From: Spirochaetales bacterium
GTDB lineage: Bacteria; Spirochaetota; Spirochaetia; Sphaerochaetales; Sphaerochaetaceae
Reading direction: 5' to 3'
Assembly (NCBI GenBank): GCA_028722305.1
Contig: JAQYHB010000021.1
Coordinates: 1 to 64,000 of the forward strand
DNA: 64,000 nucleotides
Shown: in pieces, positions 16,923-25,227 of the stretch
Layout of the letters: each line of letters opens with the position of its first letter
Numbering within the stretch: the stretch's first letter is position 1
Position numbers and translations under genes: made by a program
Notes under the pieces: generated by a model
What the model was told of the DNA's origin: nothing
Databases searched by the model: none
What the model saw: only the letters and a program-made list of their open reading frames with translations

Positions 16923-18194
16923 ATGCGCAAGCGGATTTCATTCACGATTGTCGACCATTCTTCCACCCTCGGCGAGAACAAGGTGGCAAGGGAGTGCGAG
17001 AAGCAGCAGCTCCTGCTGGAACGTGTTCTTGCTGAAGAGAAGCGGTACGAGGGCGTGCTTGGCTGGTATCATCCCGAGGTGTTCGCCAGTGATGGCCGGA
17101 TAGACCGGATCCTTCGTCTTGCCGGCGACCTGCGGGAAAAGGTGGATACGCTGGTGGTCATCGGCATCGGGGGTTCCAACCAAGGGGCCCGCGGTGCCAT
17201 CGAGGCGCTCAAGCCTGAGGGCGGCATTCCCATCGTCTGGGCGGGAAATACCCTTTCTTCCTTCGAGAGCGCCCGCGTTCTCTCTTCTCTTGAGGGGCAT
17301 ACCTTCGCCATCGACGTGATTGCCAAGAACTTCGAGACCTTGGAGCCGGGACTTGCCTTCCGCCTGTTCCGGGGTGAACTGGAGCGCCGCTATGGCGCTG
17401 GCGCGAGCCGGTACATCTACGTGACCGGGACGCCTGGTTCCCATCTGGAGGACTTGGCCAGGACGCAGGGGTACACCTTTCTCGAGTTCCCCGCTTCTGT
17501 GGGAGGCCGGTATTCGATATTCACCGATGTCGGGCTGTTGCCGATGGCATCGAGCGGGATTGACGTGCGGACGATGGTGGAAGGGGCCAGGGATATGGCG
17601 GGTTGGCTGCAGAACGACCACAGCACGGACAACCTCGCCCTGCGCTACGCGGTGGCGCGCAACTTGCTTTCCCAGCAAGGCTTCGATCTGGAGATGCTTA
17701 CCTTCTTCGAACCCCGTTTCGATTACTTCGCCCGGTGGTGGCGGCAGTTGCTTGCCGAGAGCGAGGGAAAGGAAGGGAAGGGCCTCTTTCCTGTCGCTTC
17801 CAGCGACTCAGAGGACCTGCACTCGATCGGACAGTACGTCCAGGAAGGAAAGAAGATTCTCTTCGAGACTTTCCTGCGCCTTGGGGCGTGTGGCGGTCCC
17901 GAGTTGCGATTGGTCCCGGACGGGGTGGATGACCGGTTCGGGTATTTGGATGGAAAGACCGTCAGCGAGGTGAACAAGGCGAGCGAGGCGGCGACGCTGA
18001 AAGCCCACAGCGCGAAATTCCCCTGTCTGGTCTTTGACGTGCCTGAGCTGGATTCCTACCAGTACGGGGCGCTTTCCTATTTCTTCCTTTTCGCCACCTA
18101 TCTTTCCGGCTCGATACTCGGCATCAATCCCTTCGACCAGGAAGGAGTGGAAGCGTACAAGCGCTGGATGTTCCAGGCGCTTGGCAAGTACTAG
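16923..18194 (+). CDS. pgi: Glucose-6-phosphate isomerase, short form
   Basis: A 423-residue phosphoglucose isomerase; the start is set by GGAGG six bases before the ATG. Visible are the phosphate-binding IGIGGSNQGARG, PGI signature 1 around PASVGGRYSIFTDVG, and the C-terminal ILGINPFDQEGVEAYK signature with the catalytic lysine region. It is of the shorter bacterial/Thermotoga-like form and differs strongly from the 525-residue isomerase at 31520-33097. It is divergent from the amino-sugar operon and may be coregulated with it. Its stop codon overlaps that of the convergent response-regulator gene. Substrate specificity beyond Glc6P/Fru6P is open, given the second isomerase. Confidence 0.93.
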   Translation: MRKRISFTIVDHSSTLGENKVARECEKQQLLLERVLAEEKRYEGVLGWYHPEVFASDGRIDRILRLAGDLREKVDTLVVIGIGGSNQGARGAIEALKPEGGIPIVWAGNTLSSFESARVLSSLEGHTFAIDVIAKNFETLEPGLAFRLFRGELERRYGAGASRYIYVTGTPGSHLEDLARTQGYTFLEFPASVGGRYSIFTDVGLLPMASSGIDVRTMVEGARDMAGWLQNDHSTDNLALRYAVARNLLSQQGFDLEMLTFFEPRFDYFARWWRQLLAESEGKEGKGLFPVASSDSEDLHSIGQYVQEGKKILFETFLRLGACGGPELRLVPDGVDDRFGYLDGKTVSEVNKASEAATLKAHSAKFPCLVFDVPELDSYQYGALSYFFLFATYLSGSILGINPFDQEGVEAYKRWMFQALGKY

Positions 18195-18865
18195 AACAGG
18201 TTGCTGAGTCCGAGTTGCTCGATCAGGCGGACTACCTCGGCTGTCCGCTTGCATTGGAATTTGACCAGCAGGCTGTGGATCTGGGTCTTGATGGTGACCA
18301 CCTCGACGTGGCGATCCTCGGCGATCTGCTTGATCTTGTAGCCGTCCAGCAGGTATCGGACCAGTTCCCGTTCGGTCGGGGTAAGGGTGCCGGTCTTGGT
18401 GATGAACCAGACCAGTCCCTGCTCGCTTTTGCGTAGCCGCTTGTACTCCCGCATGACAATCCCTTGGATTTTGGCGTCCAGGTTCTGCGTTCCGTTTCTT
18501 ACCCCGCGTAGATGCTCGAGCATATGGGCGTCCGTGCACCCTTTGACCAGGTAGTCGACCGCCCCGGTCGCCATCGAGGTGATGATGGTCTGTTCGGTCT
18601 CGTGGGCTGTCAGGTAGACCACCTTGACCTGGGGGTGACGGGAGAGGATTGTCTCGGTGGCCCGGATGCCTGCGGTGGCGTCCTCCATCTCGATATCCAT
18701 CAGGATGATGTCGACGGGAATCGCGTCGCAGATGGCCGTCGCCTCGGCTCCGCTGGAGACCTTTGCCGCAATGGTGAACGAAGGGTCGCTGGAAACGACG
18801 GCCGCATAGTGCTCCCTGAGGATTTCCATATCTTCAGCAATCAGGACGGCGCTTTTCTTACACAC
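18191..18865 (-). CDS. Response regulator with LuxR-type DNA-binding domain (NarL/FixJ)
   Basis: A 224-residue regulator. I place the start at the GTG at 18863-18865 because GAGGAGGA lies just upstream; the TTG at 18883 would bury that ribosome site. The receiver shows AVLIAED near the start, phospho-acceptor in ILMDIEMED, and YLTAHE and YLVKG. The C-terminus is a LuxR helix-turn-helix with LTPTERELVRYLLDGYKIKQIAEDRHVEVVTIKTQI. It overlaps the kinase gene upstream by eight bases, so the two form one two-component system. Divergence from the ABC transporter at 20467 makes that operon the likely target (inference). Confidence 0.9.
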   Translation of the reverse strand: MCKKSAVLIAEDMEILREHYAAVVSSDPSFTIAAKVSSGAEATAICDAIPVDIILMDIEMEDATAGIRATETILSRHPQVKVVYLTAHETEQTIITSMATGAVDYLVKGCTDAHMLEHLRGVRNGTQNLDAKIQGIVMREYKRLRKSEQGLVWFITKTGTLTPTERELVRYLLDGYKIKQIAEDRHVEVVTIKTQIHSLLVKFQCKRTAEVVRLIEQLGLSNLF

Positions 18866-20342
18866 GGGCTTTCCTCCTCGCAATGGGCAGCAGGATCAGA
18901 AACGAGGTTCCCTTAGGGGAGGAGTCGAACCGGATGCTTCCCAGATGGTTCTTGATGACTTGATGGGTGAAGTACATGCCGAAACCCCAGTTGGTGGCGC
19001 TGTTCTTGCTGGTGTAGAAGGGTTCGTAGATGTGCTTGCCGACATTCTTGGTGATTCCGTTCCCGTTGTCGGAGATGGTCACCGATACCCACAGGCGTTC
19101 TTGGTTGAGCTTGACGGCCACCGGGGTGGTTCGCCCAGCCTGCAAGGTCGCCTCCCAGCCGTTTTCCATGATGTTGGCGAAGGCTTCGGAAAGGTATTCC
19201 TTGTCGGCCAGAATCTGGCCGGTCCGGCTGGCAAGATGCACGTCGACCAGTCCTTGGGGGTACTTCGCCAGGAATTTTTCCCTGGCCAGCCCGATGACCG
19301 GCTCAATCGACATGGGTACCAGGTGGATGGTGCTCTGGCGGCTGAAGGTGTAAAGCTTCTCGATGCGCTGCAGCATCAGCTGGTTGTTCGTCCTGAGCGA
19401 GGAGACCAGCCGTTTCTGCGAAGGGATGTTCTGCTCTGCGATCTTCTCGATGACGATCTGGTTCGCCAGAAGTTGGTTCTTCAGCCCATGGGTGAAGATG
19501 TTGATGCCGGGTTGCACCGCGTTGCCCTTCCGCTCGAGCAACGCCTGCTCGTGCTGCTCGTTCCAGGTGATGTGGGCGGTGCTTACCAGGCTCAGAAGGC
19601 TGATGACGCAGGAAAGGGCGGTGAAGACCCAGACGAGGCTGTAGAGCATCGGACGGAACCCCTTGTTCAGGTACCAGAGGCCGAGCATCCACATGTAGTC
19701 GTTGCGGTAGAACAGGTAGATCTGCGCAGGGTCCTGCTTGCAGTACATGGCGTACAGCAGGGTGGTGCTGGCATAGAAGGCGAGGTTCTGCAGGAAGCGG
19801 CTCCGGAAGAACCGGACGGTGATGGAGAAGGTTTCCTTCAGCAGGCATGCCCAGCCGATGAGCAGGTATGCGATGATCCAGGAATAGGAAAGGCTGACGC
19901 TGAGCCGCAAGCGGGCTTCACTTGGCTCGATGAACGTCTCGAAGATCGAAGGGACGTAGATGATTAGCGAAACAATGGGAAGGAGGGAAGCGGCGAGGTA
20001 GTACCACTTCAGGTGCTCCGTCGGGATGAAATTCGAGGCGTGCAGGGCGACCAGCATGAACAGGAAGGGAAAGAGGTACCTGCCGATGGCGACGGTGTAG
20101 CCCAGTTGCCCGAGGGTGAGCCTGAGATATTGGAGTTTTCTGTAGACGACGTTGCCTCCGTAAAGAATCGGGATGAACTCCTTGCCATAGCCGCCTTTTT
20201 TGGCGATGTAGGTCAGGATCCCGAACCAGAAGACGACGAGGGAAAGGGTGAAGAGCATGCGTAGCAGCTCCCCGCTATCGCGTTTGAGCGCATATAGCGA
20301 GATGGTGTAGATCGTTATCACCGCGAGTAGCGCGAGCAGCAC
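18858..20342 (-). CDS. Sensor histidine kinase with polytopic membrane sensor region
   Basis: A 494-residue kinase that begins with a GTG preceded by GGGAGG. The N-terminal half contains about seven hydrophobic segments (for example near TIYTISLYAL, FTLSLVVFWFGI, LFPFLFMLVALH, LLPIVSLIIYV, WIIAYLLIGWACL, LVWVFTALSCVI), so sensing probably occurs within the membrane. The kinase core has the histidine in NIFTHGLKNQLL, N box AFANIMENGWEA, G1 box ISDNGNGI and the F/G2 boxes in PFYTSKNSATNWGFGMYF. It is encoded just ahead of its LuxR-type regulator and divergent from a NitT/TauT-type ABC transporter. The signal is unknown. Confidence 0.9.
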   Translation of the reverse strand: MLLALLAVITIYTISLYALKRDSGELLRMLFTLSLVVFWFGILTYIAKKGGYGKEFIPILYGGNVVYRKLQYLRLTLGQLGYTVAIGRYLFPFLFMLVALHASNFIPTEHLKWYYLAASLLPIVSLIIYVPSIFETFIEPSEARLRLSVSLSYSWIIAYLLIGWACLLKETFSITVRFFRSRFLQNLAFYASTTLLYAMYCKQDPAQIYLFYRNDYMWMLGLWYLNKGFRPMLYSLVWVFTALSCVISLLSLVSTAHITWNEQHEQALLERKGNAVQPGINIFTHGLKNQLLANQIVIEKIAEQNIPSQKRLVSSLRTNNQLMLQRIEKLYTFSRQSTIHLVPMSIEPVIGLAREKFLAKYPQGLVDVHLASRTGQILADKEYLSEAFANIMENGWEATLQAGRTTPVAVKLNQERLWVSVTISDNGNGITKNVGKHIYEPFYTSKNSATNWGFGMYFTHQVIKNHLGSIRFDSSPKGTSFLILLPIARRKARV

Positions 20343-20466
20343 GGTTCCGTTTCCTCCCTTTTCCCTTCCAGTATACGGCTTCCGTATGGGAAATGGGTAT
20401 GAAGAAATTTCAGACTTTGCAGTTCACAATTCAATGAGAAAATGAGACCACAAGGATGGCTAACAA

Positions 20467-21243
20467 ATGAAAAAAGGATTGTCGGCAAAGGCATCGAGAC
20501 GGCTTTGGCTACTTCTTTCAGTGGCTTCCGCCATCGTGCTTTGGACCATATTGTCCGTGCTCCCAAGCACTTCCCGGAGCTTCCCGAACATCATCAAGAC
20601 CTTCTCGCAGATCAAGGTGATGATTGCTCGCAAGGTGTTGTTCAAGGATATCGCTTCCTCTCTGATCAGTGTCGTCAGCGGATACGCGTTGGGCTTCGTC
20701 ATCGCGCTTCCCATCGCCATACTGATGGCGTGGTACCGGCCTTTCCGCTACATCGTGGAACCATGGATCAACTTCATCCGGAACATTCCGCCTCTGGCCT
20801 ATGTCCCGCTGATCGTGATCGCCGCGGGTGTCGGGCGGAAGCCGCAGATCATTGTCATCACCTTGGCGACCTTCCTGACCATGTGCATCACGATGTACCA
20901 GGGCATCATCAATATCGATGAGACGCTGATCAAGGCAGCCAAGATCCTTGGGGCCTCAGACCGGCAGATCTTCTTCAGGGTGCTTGCCCCCGCTTCGCTG
21001 CCCTTCATCATGACGGCCATCAGGCTCGGTTCCTCGGTCGCGCTCACCACGCTGATCGCCGCCGAATCGACCGGAGCGTTCGCCGGCCTGGGCATGAGGA
21101 TCCGCTCGTTGAACAACAACTTCGAGACCGCCCCCATGTTGCTGTACATCATCATCATCGGTTGTATCGGTGTGATTGTCGAGAAAGTAATCAAGTTCAC
21201 GGAACAGAGGCTGACAGGATGGCAGGAGAAACGCGAAATATAA
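20467..21243 (+). CDS. ABC transporter permease, NitT/TauT (SsuC-like) family
   Basis: A 258-residue permease with about six membrane segments. The BPD_transp_1 signature (EAA-like loop) is in DETLIKAAKILGASDRQIFFRVLAPASLPFI. The N-terminus (WLLLSVASAIVLWTILSVLP) and the FIRNIPPLAYVPLIVI segment are typical of SsuC/TauC proteins. A ribosome site around AAGGATGG precedes the ATG. The ATPase gene overlaps its end by 25 bases. Family substrates include sulfonates, nitrate, thiamine precursors and phthalate; nothing in this subunit decides between them. Confidence 0.92.
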   Translation: MKKGLSAKASRRLWLLLSVASAIVLWTILSVLPSTSRSFPNIIKTFSQIKVMIARKVLFKDIASSLISVVSGYALGFVIALPIAILMAWYRPFRYIVEPWINFIRNIPPLAYVPLIVIAAGVGRKPQIIVITLATFLTMCITMYQGIINIDETLIKAAKILGASDRQIFFRVLAPASLPFIMTAIRLGSSVALTTLIAAESTGAFAGLGMRIRSLNNNFETAPMLLYIIIIGCIGVIVEKVIKFTEQRLTGWQEKREI

Positions 21244-22010
21244 AACTCTCGATCCAGAACGTGAAGAAGTCCTACATGGGGCGCAACGGCGAGGTCGTCG
21301 CTCTGAACGGGGTTTCGCTGGATATCGCTGAGAACGAATTCATTACGGTTGTCGGCCCTTCGGGGTGTGGCAAGTCGACTCTCCTGAACATCATCGCGGG
21401 CCTGCTTGACGCTACGAGCGGCAAGGTCCTGTGCGACGGGAAGGAGGTAAAGGGTACCGGTCCGGAACGTGGTGTCGTCTTCCAGCAGTACGCATTGTTC
21501 CCTTGGCTTACCGTGGAGAAAAACGTACGATTCCCGCTGGATATGAAGGGTGTCAAAGGAGCCGAGGCTGACGCGATTGTCGACAAGTATATCCATATGG
21601 TGGGCCTGGAGAACTTCAGGAACCACTATCCGAAAGAGTTGTCCGGTGGCATGAAGCAGCGGGTCGCCATAGCCAGGGCCTATGCGGGAAACCCCGAGGT
21701 GCTCTTGATGGACGAACCTTTCGGAGCTTTGGACGCACAGACCAGGACCCAGCTGCAGCAGGAGTTGCTGGACATGTGGGAAAAGGAACGCAAGACCTGC
21801 TTCTTCATCACCCATGATGTCGACGAGGCTTTGATCCTTGGTCAGCGGGTGGTGATCATGAGCGCCCGCCCCGGTCGCATCAAGAGCATCCTTCCGGTGG
21901 ATATCCCTTATCCGCGCGACCAGAGGACCAAGATGAGCGAACGGTACCTGGAGTTGAAAAACCACATCTGGGAACAGGTGTATCAGGAATATCTTGAAGT
22001 ACGAAAGTAA
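21219..22010 (+). CDS. ABC transporter ATP-binding protein, NitT/TauT (SsuB-like) family
   Basis: A 263-residue ATPase. The start MAGETRNIKL is chosen because it has a GAGG site inside the end of the permease gene; the longer frame from 21162 lies fully within the permease. Motifs: Walker A GPSGCGKST, Q-loop VFQQYALFPW, signature LSGGMKQR, Walker B VLLMDEPFGALD and the switch histidine in FITHDVDEA. It energises uptake by the permease at 20467-21243, with ligand from the binding protein at 22034-23038. A 24-base gap separates it from that gene. Confidence 0.95.
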   Translation: MAGETRNIKLSIQNVKKSYMGRNGEVVALNGVSLDIAENEFITVVGPSGCGKSTLLNIIAGLLDATSGKVLCDGKEVKGTGPERGVVFQQYALFPWLTVEKNVRFPLDMKGVKGAEADAIVDKYIHMVGLENFRNHYPKELSGGMKQRVAIARAYAGNPEVLLMDEPFGALDAQTRTQLQQELLDMWEKERKTCFFITHDVDEALILGQRVVIMSARPGRIKSILPVDIPYPRDQRTKMSERYLELKNHIWEQVYQEYLEVRK

Positions 22011-22033
22011 TGAGAAATCGAAGGAGGATTCTA

Positions 22034-23038
22034 ATGAAAAAAAGAGTATTGGTTGGATTGCTGGCATCCCTCGCGCTGGCTGCTGTTGGCGCCCAGGGCA
22101 CGAAAGAGGGCGCTGCGTCCGGTTCTGCCGAGCAGAAGCTGCAGACCTTGAATGTCGCTTACATGCCCAACTACGCGTCGCTGTACAACGTGGTAGCCGC
22201 TGACCGTATGGGCTACTTCGCCGAAGAAGGCATCAAGGTCAATTTGGTGCAGTTCGCTGACGGCCCGACCGAGATTTCCGCCATGGAGAGCGGCTCGATC
22301 GATGTGGCTTATATAGGACCGGGAGCCCACAAGCTCTGCATCAATGGTCGCGCGAAGGTGTTCTTGTTCGACCACCTCGGCTCTGCCGATGAGGTCATCG
22401 TCCGCCCGAGCCGCGGTATCAAGACCGCGAAGGACCTGAAGGGCAAGACCGTCGGTTATGCTTCCGGCACGAGTAGCGAGATGGTGCTCCGCATGGCTCT
22501 CGGCGATGCCGGCCTGACCATGGATGACATCGTCGCCATGGAGATGGATGCCTCTGGCTTGGTTTCCGCCATGACCAGCGGTTCCTTGGACGCATGCGCC
22601 ACCTGGTCTCCCAGCACCGCCACGATCAAGAGCGCGCTGGGCAGCGATGCCGTGATGCTCTGCAACAACGCCACCTTCAGCGACCGCAGTGCTGCCAACG
22701 CTTCCTGGATCTGCATGTCCAAGTATGCCGAGACGCACAAGGACACGCTGGTCAAGGTCGCCCGCGCCCTGATCAAGGGCATGGACTATCAGAAGACCCA
22801 TCAGGAAGATGTCTGCAAGTGGGTTGCCGAGCTGATCGCCTCTGACTATGACACCATCTACAATCAGCGCTTTGACGGTGCATGGCTGACCGGAGCCGAG
22901 TTGAAGAAGCTGGTCGAGAACGGGGATGTCGAGAAATACTACGAAATCCAGAAGAAAGGATTCGGACAGCAGGTCAACCAGGATGCGAAAGTCTCCGATT
23001 ACGTGCTCTTCGATATCATGAAGGAAGCGCTGAACTGA
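22034..23038 (+). CDS. ABC transporter substrate-binding protein, NitT/TauT (SsuA/NMT1-like) family
   Basis: A 334-residue exported binding protein. The start MKKRVLVG is set by the strong AAGGAGG site. The signal peptide ends near AAVGAQG. The NMT1-like domain starts at LNVAYMPNYAS and contains DRMGYFAEEGIKVNLVQF, an IGPGAHK loop and LKGKTVGYASGTSSEMVL, the pattern of sulfonate/nitrate/thiamine-precursor binding proteins. It is the third gene of the ABC operon and is followed by a strong terminator. The ligand is unknown; DACATWSP is a typical family motif but is not diagnostic. Confidence 0.92.
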   Translation: MKKRVLVGLLASLALAAVGAQGTKEGAASGSAEQKLQTLNVAYMPNYASLYNVVAADRMGYFAEEGIKVNLVQFADGPTEISAMESGSIDVAYIGPGAHKLCINGRAKVFLFDHLGSADEVIVRPSRGIKTAKDLKGKTVGYASGTSSEMVLRMALGDAGLTMDDIVAMEMDASGLVSAMTSGSLDACATWSPSTATIKSALGSDAVMLCNNATFSDRSAANASWICMSKYAETHKDTLVKVARALIKGMDYQKTHQEDVCKWVAELIASDYDTIYNQRFDGAWLTGAELKKLVENGDVEKYYEIQKKGFGQQVNQDAKVSDYVLFDIMKEALN

Positions 23039-23058
23039 CATCAGCCATATCTCCCTTA

Positions 23059-23086
23059 GGCGGGCCGGTCGTCCGGTCCGCCTTTT
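23059..23086 (+). terminator. Rho-independent terminator of the NitT/TauT-type ABC operon
   Basis: GGCGGGCCGG (23059-23068) pairs with CCGGTCCGCC (23073-23082) around a 4-base TCGT loop, with one G-T pair, followed by TTTT. It lies 20 bases after the binding-protein stop codon. Confidence 0.85.
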
Positions 23087-23437
23087 GTCATTCTGCGAAA
23101 GAAATGATTTGTCGCCGGGCTCCCCGGCCTGGATTATCCGTAGCGCCATGGTGATCCGGGTCTTGCCTGCACCTTTTCCAATCCCCCTGTTCTCAATCTT
23201 GCCCAACACCTCGCACCTGCTTGCATGGAACAGGAAGCCGCCCATGATGTCCTTTTCGTCCATCCTTCTTCCTCTGCGCCAAAGGTGCCGCACTTCCTTT
23301 GTCCTTCAGTTCCATCAAGAAGGAAAACAAGCCCCACGAGCGAGGGAATGGAATACATGCATGTTGGAAAACCAACATACTCTTCCCATCGCTTCATGGT
23401 ATGCATTGGCTACAAAGCAACGAGAAGGAGACGCAAT
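23087..23437 (+). other. 351-base interval without an assigned gene
   Basis: No convincing gene is seen. A minus-strand reading starting at about 23263 (MDEKDIMGGFLFHAS...) has a purine-rich GAGGAAG ribosome-like site and gene-like composition for about 60 codons, but it runs on without a stop through the terminator and antisense to the binding-protein gene, so it is not called. The right end must hold the promoter for the DUF1858 gene. A short inverted repeat ATGTTGG/CCAACAT occurs at about 23361-23378. Confidence 0.4.
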
Positions 23438-23647
23438 ATGGCGATTACTGGAGATATTTTGGTTGGAAGATTGGTGGCGGAACACCCGGAAGTGGTGGAT
23501 ACACTGCTGGAGAGCGGCATGCATTGCCTTGGTTGCCCCTCGAGCCAAATGGAGTCGCTGGCAGATGCCTGCTACGTACATGGACTCAACCCGGAAGAGG
23601 TCGTTTCGAGGGTCAACGCCCAAATCAACCAGGGGGCGCGGGCATGA
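23438..23647 (+). CDS. DUF1858 small redox protein (hybrid-cluster-protein-associated disulfide domain)
   Basis: A 69-residue protein starting MAITGDILVGRLVAEHP, with AAGGAG seven bases upstream. DUF1858 proteins have a helix-turn around HPEVVDTLLESGMHCLGCPSSQMESL and two cysteines in the C-x-x-C arrangement, seen here as CLGC (residues 30-33), thought to be redox-active. Genes for this domain are often next to hybrid cluster protein or hemerythrin genes, consistent with nitrosative or oxygen stress. It overlaps the next gene by four bases (ATGA), forming a three-gene unit ending in a hemerythrin. Confidence 0.85.
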   Translation: MAITGDILVGRLVAEHPEVVDTLLESGMHCLGCPSSQMESLADACYVHGLNPEEVVSRVNAQINQGARA

Positions 23648-24240
23648 GCAAGTTCCTTGGCCCGATCCACTACTGGCTGTATGGCAAAATCCAACTGCAG
23701 GATGCCCTGGTCGCAGAGATTGCGGACTACGCATCCCGCAGAGGGTGGAGGTACGACCCTGAGCTTGTGACGAGCGATCTTCGCCCCTTGGAGAGCCTGA
23801 TCGACACCGCCAACATCCATGGTTGGTTACAGGGTCGTATCGCTTCCAGCGAGAGCCGCTACGCCAAGCTGGTCTCTTGCCTCGTGGAAGAGGACGAGGG
23901 ACGTTTAGCGGAATTGGAACAGGTGGCCTATTCCTTCGGGGAGCATCACAAGGTGCAGGCTGACGCCAACTGTAACGACGCCTACCACCAGTTCGACGAG
24001 GTGCTTCTGAACGGCATGCCCTGCGACCGGGTCAACCAGGTTGTCGAGGGGGATGTCGACCGGTTCGTCTGGAGGCAGACCCAGAACTTGCACGGCCATT
24101 TCTGGGTTGAGGCGGGCGGCAAGGGGCAGTGGTACGACCGGCTCCGCATGCGTGAGATGGAGGGAATGCTTTCCGGAACCAGCATGCAGCTCACCAAGGA
24201 AGACGATGATGTGTTCGTGATTGAGAAAAAGGTTGCCTGA
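23644..24240 (+). CDS. Conserved hypothetical protein between DUF1858 and hemerythrin genes
   Basis: A 198-residue soluble protein starting MSKFLGPIHYWLYGKIQLQ, in an ATGA overlap with the DUF1858 gene. It has no signal peptide or membrane segment. It is rich in His, Trp and acidic residues, with notable segments IHGWLQGRI, LLNGMPCDRVNQVV, and HGHFWVEAGGKGQWYDRLR. The single conserved-looking cysteine in GMPCDRV and several histidines could bind metal or a cofactor, but I recognise no family. Its position between a redox-disulfide protein and a di-iron protein suggests a role in the same oxygen or nitric oxide response (inference). Confidence 0.8.
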   Translation: MSKFLGPIHYWLYGKIQLQDALVAEIADYASRRGWRYDPELVTSDLRPLESLIDTANIHGWLQGRIASSESRYAKLVSCLVEEDEGRLAELEQVAYSFGEHHKVQADANCNDAYHQFDEVLLNGMPCDRVNQVVEGDVDRFVWRQTQNLHGHFWVEAGGKGQWYDRLRMREMEGMLSGTSMQLTKEDDDVFVIEKKVA

Positions 24241-24241
24241 G

Positions 24242-24796
24242 ATGCACTGGACCACTGAATGCATGATGGAGGAGCATGCCAACATCAATCGCATGCTGGA
24301 TGTCGTCGAGCGTGAGTGCGTCGCCGTCTTGGACGGAAAGGCGATCGATCCCTCGTTTTGGGAACAAGCGATTGCCTTCATCCGTTTATACAGCGACAAG
24401 CACCACCATGGAAAGGAGGAACAATTCCTGTTCCCCGTCATGGTGCGGAAGCTAGGTAGAGTGGGGGAGACGATGGTGACCCACGGCATGTTGGTTGAGC
24501 ATGACTTGGGGCGAAGCCACGTGAAAGACCTTGAGGCATCACTGAACCAATGGAAGGAGAAGCCGACCACGCTGGCCAAGTTGGGGATTCTTGCCAATGC
24601 CATGGCCTACGTGAAGTTGCTCAGGCTGCATACCGCCAAGGAAAACAATGTAGTCTACACGTTCGCCGAACGAATGCTGGACGCGGAAAGCTGGAAGGAA
24701 ATCGACGCTGCCGCCAAGGCGTTTGAGACGGACCCGAAGAACTTGCAAGTCAAGGAGACGTATCTCGCTTTGCTTGCCAGGTTCGAAGGCCAATAA
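24242..24796 (+). CDS. Hemerythrin domain protein
   Basis: A 184-residue cytosolic hemerythrin-like protein. The start is the ATG of MHWTTECMMEEHANI, one base after the preceding stop. Histidine and glutamate ligands fit the helical di-iron motif: EEHANI (helix 1), SDKHHHGKEEQFLFP (helix 2), HGMLVEHDLG (helix 3) and RLHTAKENNVVY (helix 4). Proteins of this type bind oxygen or nitric oxide, or protect iron-sulfur clusters. It ends the three-gene unit started by the DUF1858 gene and is followed by a hairpin shared with the convergent gene. An anaerobe could use it for oxygen scavenging or sensing (inference). Confidence 0.88.
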   Translation: MHWTTECMMEEHANINRMLDVVERECVAVLDGKAIDPSFWEQAIAFIRLYSDKHHHGKEEQFLFPVMVRKLGRVGETMVTHGMLVEHDLGRSHVKDLEASLNQWKEKPTTLAKLGILANAMAYVKLLRLHTAKENNVVYTFAERMLDAESWKEIDAAAKAFETDPKNLQVKETYLALLARFEGQ

Positions 24797-24835
24797 AAAA
24801 TAAAGGCGCCTGGTCTCTCTTGCGACCGGGTGCCT
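24794..24835 (-). terminator. Terminator of the small exported OB-like protein gene (probably bidirectional)
   Basis: A GC-rich imperfect inverted repeat, AGGCGCCTGGTC (24804-24815) with GACCGGGTGCCT (24824-24835), sits between convergent genes. On the minus strand it is followed by a T-rich tract (complement of 24794-24803), as in a classic terminator. On the plus strand the tract after it is only weakly T-rich. Confidence 0.75.
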
Positions 24836-24837
24836 GG

Positions 24838-25137
24838 TTATTTGATGACCATGTAGGACTTCACGTAGAAGGAACCATCCTCCAGGTCTGTCTGCGGGTT
24901 TTGGCCTTTCTTTTGCTTTTTGCCTTTCAGTTTCAATGGCACCCCCTGCTGGTTGAACAACTCTTCCCGAAGAATGGTACCGGTGATGATGCCATATCGC
25001 TTTCCATCGCTGGTCTCGATGCCGAGCGAAGTCTTGGGTTCGGTGCCAAACACCTTGATGGTGCCCCTCAACGTTTTCGCGGAAAGGGGAAGAGCGATTG
25101 CAATGCCGATGAGAGAGACCAAAAGAAAACGCTTCAT
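24838..25137 (-). CDS. Small exported protein of unknown function
   Basis: A 99-residue protein with a clear signal peptide (MKRFLLVSLIGIAIALPLSA, cut before KTLRG). The mature part of about 79 residues is beta-rich and basic: GTIKVFGTEPKTSLGIETSDGKRYGI, then a lysine-rich patch LKGKKQKKGQ and a final strand SFYVKSYMVIK. The pattern resembles small OB-fold-like exported proteins, but I recognise no family. It stands alone between the hemerythrin unit and the iron/phosphonate-type ABC operon, with its own terminator. Confidence 0.75.
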   Translation of the reverse strand: MKRFLLVSLIGIAIALPLSAKTLRGTIKVFGTEPKTSLGIETSDGKRYGIITGTILREELFNQQGVPLKLKGKKQKKGQNPQTDLEDGSFYVKSYMVIK

Positions 25138-25227
25138 GGTTTGTATTGTACCGAACTATATCGTTTCGCTCAATAGAAAAATCCTCGCTGATTCAGGGGA
25201 AGCGGTACTATCATGGAAGCCGATGGG

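Noticed and set aside
23190-23220. P-loop-like GIGKGAGKT in the minus-strand frame of the unassigned interval
   Set aside because: The spacing does not fit G-x4-G-K-T, and no other ATPase motif follows.
23085-23762. Plus-strand frame of 225 codons across the DUF1858 gene
   Set aside because: It covers the DUF1858 gene in another frame; the DUF1858 frame has a proper ribosome site and family motif, and this one does not.
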